Assembly (NCBI GenBank): GCA_944322625.1
Contig: CALUPN010000002.1
Coordinates: 1 to 55,033, forward strand
DNA length: 55,033 bases
Direction of reading: 5' to 3'
Origin: Candidatus Gastranaerophilales bacterium
Lineage (GTDB): Bacteria > Cyanobacteriota > Vampirovibrionia > Gastranaerophilales > Gastranaerophilaceae
Under the pieces are notes generated by a model. The model had not been told where the DNA came from and ran no database searches. It saw nothing but the letters and a program-made list of their open reading frames with translations. The position numbers and the translations under genes were made by a program. Each line of letters begins with the position of its first letter. The first letter of the stretch is position 1. This document shows positions 53,602 through 55,033 of this stretch, in pieces.

Positions 53602-53743
53602 AGTGCGAAAATAATTATTAGATGAGCCCGAAGAATCTATTATAATTTCTTTAAATGTTAAAGAGATTCTTCAGTCGCTGTCGCTCCTTCAGAATGACGT
53701 TTTTTTAAATTACCTTTAACTGTTGTGGAACCAAGTTTGGAAT
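53579..53743. mobile_element. MITE-like element with nested inverted repeats
   Basis: The outer arms ATTCCAAACTTGG (53579-53591) and CCAAGTTTGGAAT (53731-53743) are perfect inverted repeats. Inside, CGTCATTCTGA pairs with the CAGAATGACG near 53691-53701, and GAAGAATCT pairs with AGATTCTTC. About 165 bases with no coding capacity. Confidence 0.65.
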
Positions 53744-53806
53744 ATCTTAATAATATTTGGTGAAAACATATATAACTCCCAAAATTATTAAAAGTTTAAT
53801 TTATAA

Positions 53807-53843
53807 AAAAGTCCGGGAATTTAATATAAATTCCCGGACTTTT
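53807..53843. terminator. Strong terminator of the last minus-strand gene
   Basis: AAAAGTCCGGGAATTTA and TAAATTCCCGGACTTTT form a perfect 17-bp stem with a three-base loop. It is symmetrical and can act in both directions. Confidence 0.9.
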
Positions 53844-53860
53844 AGTTCTGCGATTTATTT

Positions 53861-55033
53861 TTATGCACCGAGAGCCTGTTCATAGAATTTGTTAAACATA
53901 TCCATTACGCATTTTGCATTTATAGCAATTAAGAATAAGTGATCATCATATTGTTCGCTAATAATTAGTCCTAAATCATTATTTTGGGCAGTTGTTCCGT
54001 TTAAATAGTAGTCAATATCACTAGCAGTATTTGAACTGTAATATTTTTTTACACTATAGTTATAATTTTCTCCGTCAAATTCCACAGAATTTACTCTTGC
54101 GGATTTCTTACTTGCCCAGTTATTTATAGAATGGTCTAATGCAGCTTGATAAAGTGAAGTAAGTTTTTCTTTTGCTGTATTTAATGCCGCAGTGTCGTAT
54201 TGTCCGGTACTTATGCAAGCTTTTGCAATAAAGTCAATAAATGATGCAATACTTACTTTAGCATAGTTTACGCTGCTCTTCCAATCTCCGCCTTTTAGAC
54301 CTGTAGCATCCAGCAAGTTTACAAAGCCGCCATGTCCTTCGTATAGCTCAGCGAGTGTATTAACAGAGTTCGGGGTGCTACCGTCTGTGCCCATACTAAT
54401 ATAACCATTGTATTTTGTTTGCATTTTTGCCCAATCTACGCTTGTTGGTGCAACGCTTATATTAATCTTTTTCTCACCGACTTTAACGCCGTCTACTAAT
54501 ATTGAAATCGTTACAGAGAAATCACCGTTGTTTTTGCCAGTAACAGTAATATTACCGCTATTATCAATACTTACAAGTCCTGTATTGCTGGATTGATAAC
54601 TAATCCTGTCACTTGTTATAGCTTTAGCATTGCCATTTTTATCCGTAAATGTCGGAGCTAAGACAAAAGTTTTAGTGCTGTTAGGTGATATTGCAATATT
54701 GCCGGCCGGTAAATTACTCCAAGTGCTATCGTTAAGGGTTAAATCTTTAGGATCTCCGAGTTCAAGAACTTTTGCTTTCAATTCAGTAATTTTATCTTCA
54801 ATTTCAGCAGTTGTGAGGTCGTTGATAGTAGAGGCGTAATTATCTCCAAAGACAGTTTTAACAGCTTCTGCTAAAGAATTACTCTTTGAAGCAACTGCTT
54901 TGCAGTAAGAGATAGCGGCATTTTTGTACGCTTTAGCGTCATTGTTTTCTCTGGCGGCTTTAACTAAGGCATCGTATGTATTATTAAGAGTTTCAATAGA
55001 CATACTTCCGAAACCGTTAGGATAAAAATCTGT
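53861..55033 (-). CDS. Large hypothetical protein with Ig-like (BIg2-type) domain, partial
   Basis: The frame is open to the right edge of the window (an internal ATG is at 55003, but codons before it are also open), so the true start is outside. The C-terminal 380 or so residues show a helical segment, then a bacterial Ig-like domain at about 95-185 from that ATG (YQSSNTGLVSIDNSGNITVT). A helical C-terminal domain ends FYEQALGA. The Ig domain suggests a surface or secreted protein. Function unknown. Confidence 0.7.
   Translation of the reverse strand, partial: TDFYPNGFGSMSIETLNNTYDALVKAARENNDAKAYKNAAISYCKAVASKSNSLAEAVKTVFGDNYASTINDLTTAEIEDKITELKAKVLELGDPKDLTLNDSTWSNLPAGNIAISPNSTKTFVLAPTFTDKNGNAKAITSDRISYQSSNTGLVSIDNSGNITVTGKNNGDFSVTISILVDGVKVGEKKINISVAPTSVDWAKMQTKYNGYISMGTDGSTPNSVNTLAELYEGHGGFVNLLDATGLKGGDWKSSVNYAKVSIASFIDFIAKACISTGQYDTAALNTAKEKLTSLYQAALDHSINNWASKKSARVNSVEFDGENYNYSVKKYYSSNTASDIDYYLNGTTAQNNDLGLIISEQYDDHLFLIAINAKCVMDMFNKFYEQALGA

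Overview
The window is AT-rich DNA of a diderm bacterium that looks like a gut member of the non-photosynthetic cyanobacterial relatives (Gastranaerophilales / Vampirovibrionia, 'Melainabacteria'). Four things point there. The ATP synthase cluster has the order a, c, b', b, delta, alpha, gamma with no beta or epsilon, which is the split seen in cyanobacteria. The Omp85/BamA protein has three POTRA domains. Genes for Kdo-containing LPS and an outer membrane occur with anaerobe-type genes (flavodiiron protein plus rubredoxin, acyl-CoA dehydratase activase). Many lineage-specific hypothetical proteins are present, several with an N-terminal tag of the form M-[KR]-[IV]-x-x-I followed by F-[KS]-G. 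The lineage is inferred from these features; no 16S gene is present.

Layout. 1-1579: lpxD (3' end), lpxC, fabZ, then a terminator. 1637-4091 (minus): two unknown genes behind a strong promoter and a leader that matches the cobalamin riboswitch core. 4180-4445: a palindromic repeat element. 4558-9021: a lysozyme-like protein, a GH38 alpha-mannosidase and a coiled-coil protein. 9092-12500: dehydratase activase, kdsA and aroA. 12620-14690: two FKG-tag proteins. 14735-16952 (minus): uridine phosphorylase and an ArsB/NhaD-type transporter. 17071-22302: bamA, skp, pyrimidine-nucleoside phosphorylase and a soluble protein carrying the cytoplasmic domain of the flagellar/type III export gate FlhA. 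22323-22997: a small tyrosine recombinase with an inverted repeat in front. 23051-27807: small unknown genes, prmC and a matrixin-like metalloprotease. 27808-31003: dnaX (minus) and a cell-wall amidase. 31000-33784: an inverted pair of paralogs, one cut short next to a repeat element. 33785-35423 (minus): queE and a DnaJ-like gene. 35616-39842: a large Pmp-like autotransporter. 40009-45934: the ATP synthase operon, with a zinc-finger membrane protein and an ORF6N-domain gene between atpA and atpG. 46014-49204: murA, a small repeat protein, a flavodiiron protein and rubredoxin. 49281-53268: membrane hypotheticals, clpP and clpX. 53265-55033: a decayed gene, a MITE-like element and a partial Ig-domain protein running off the end.

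Much of the window serves the envelope: LpxD/LpxC/KdsA for lipid A and Kdo, FabZ for acyl chains, MurA and the amidase for peptidoglycan, and BamA/Skp to insert outer-membrane proteins such as the autotransporter encoded here. The accessory parts are full of short repeats. The 9-mer GGGGTAAAT occurs 11 times, some inside essential genes, and there are three families of palindromic elements.

The strongest leads for new biology are the cobalamin-riboswitch-controlled CPHG/CPIC zinc-knuckle gene and its membrane partner, the orphan FlhA-C protein, the shared N-terminal FKG tag, and the ORF6N gene with a perfect 29-nt palindrome coupled to atpG.
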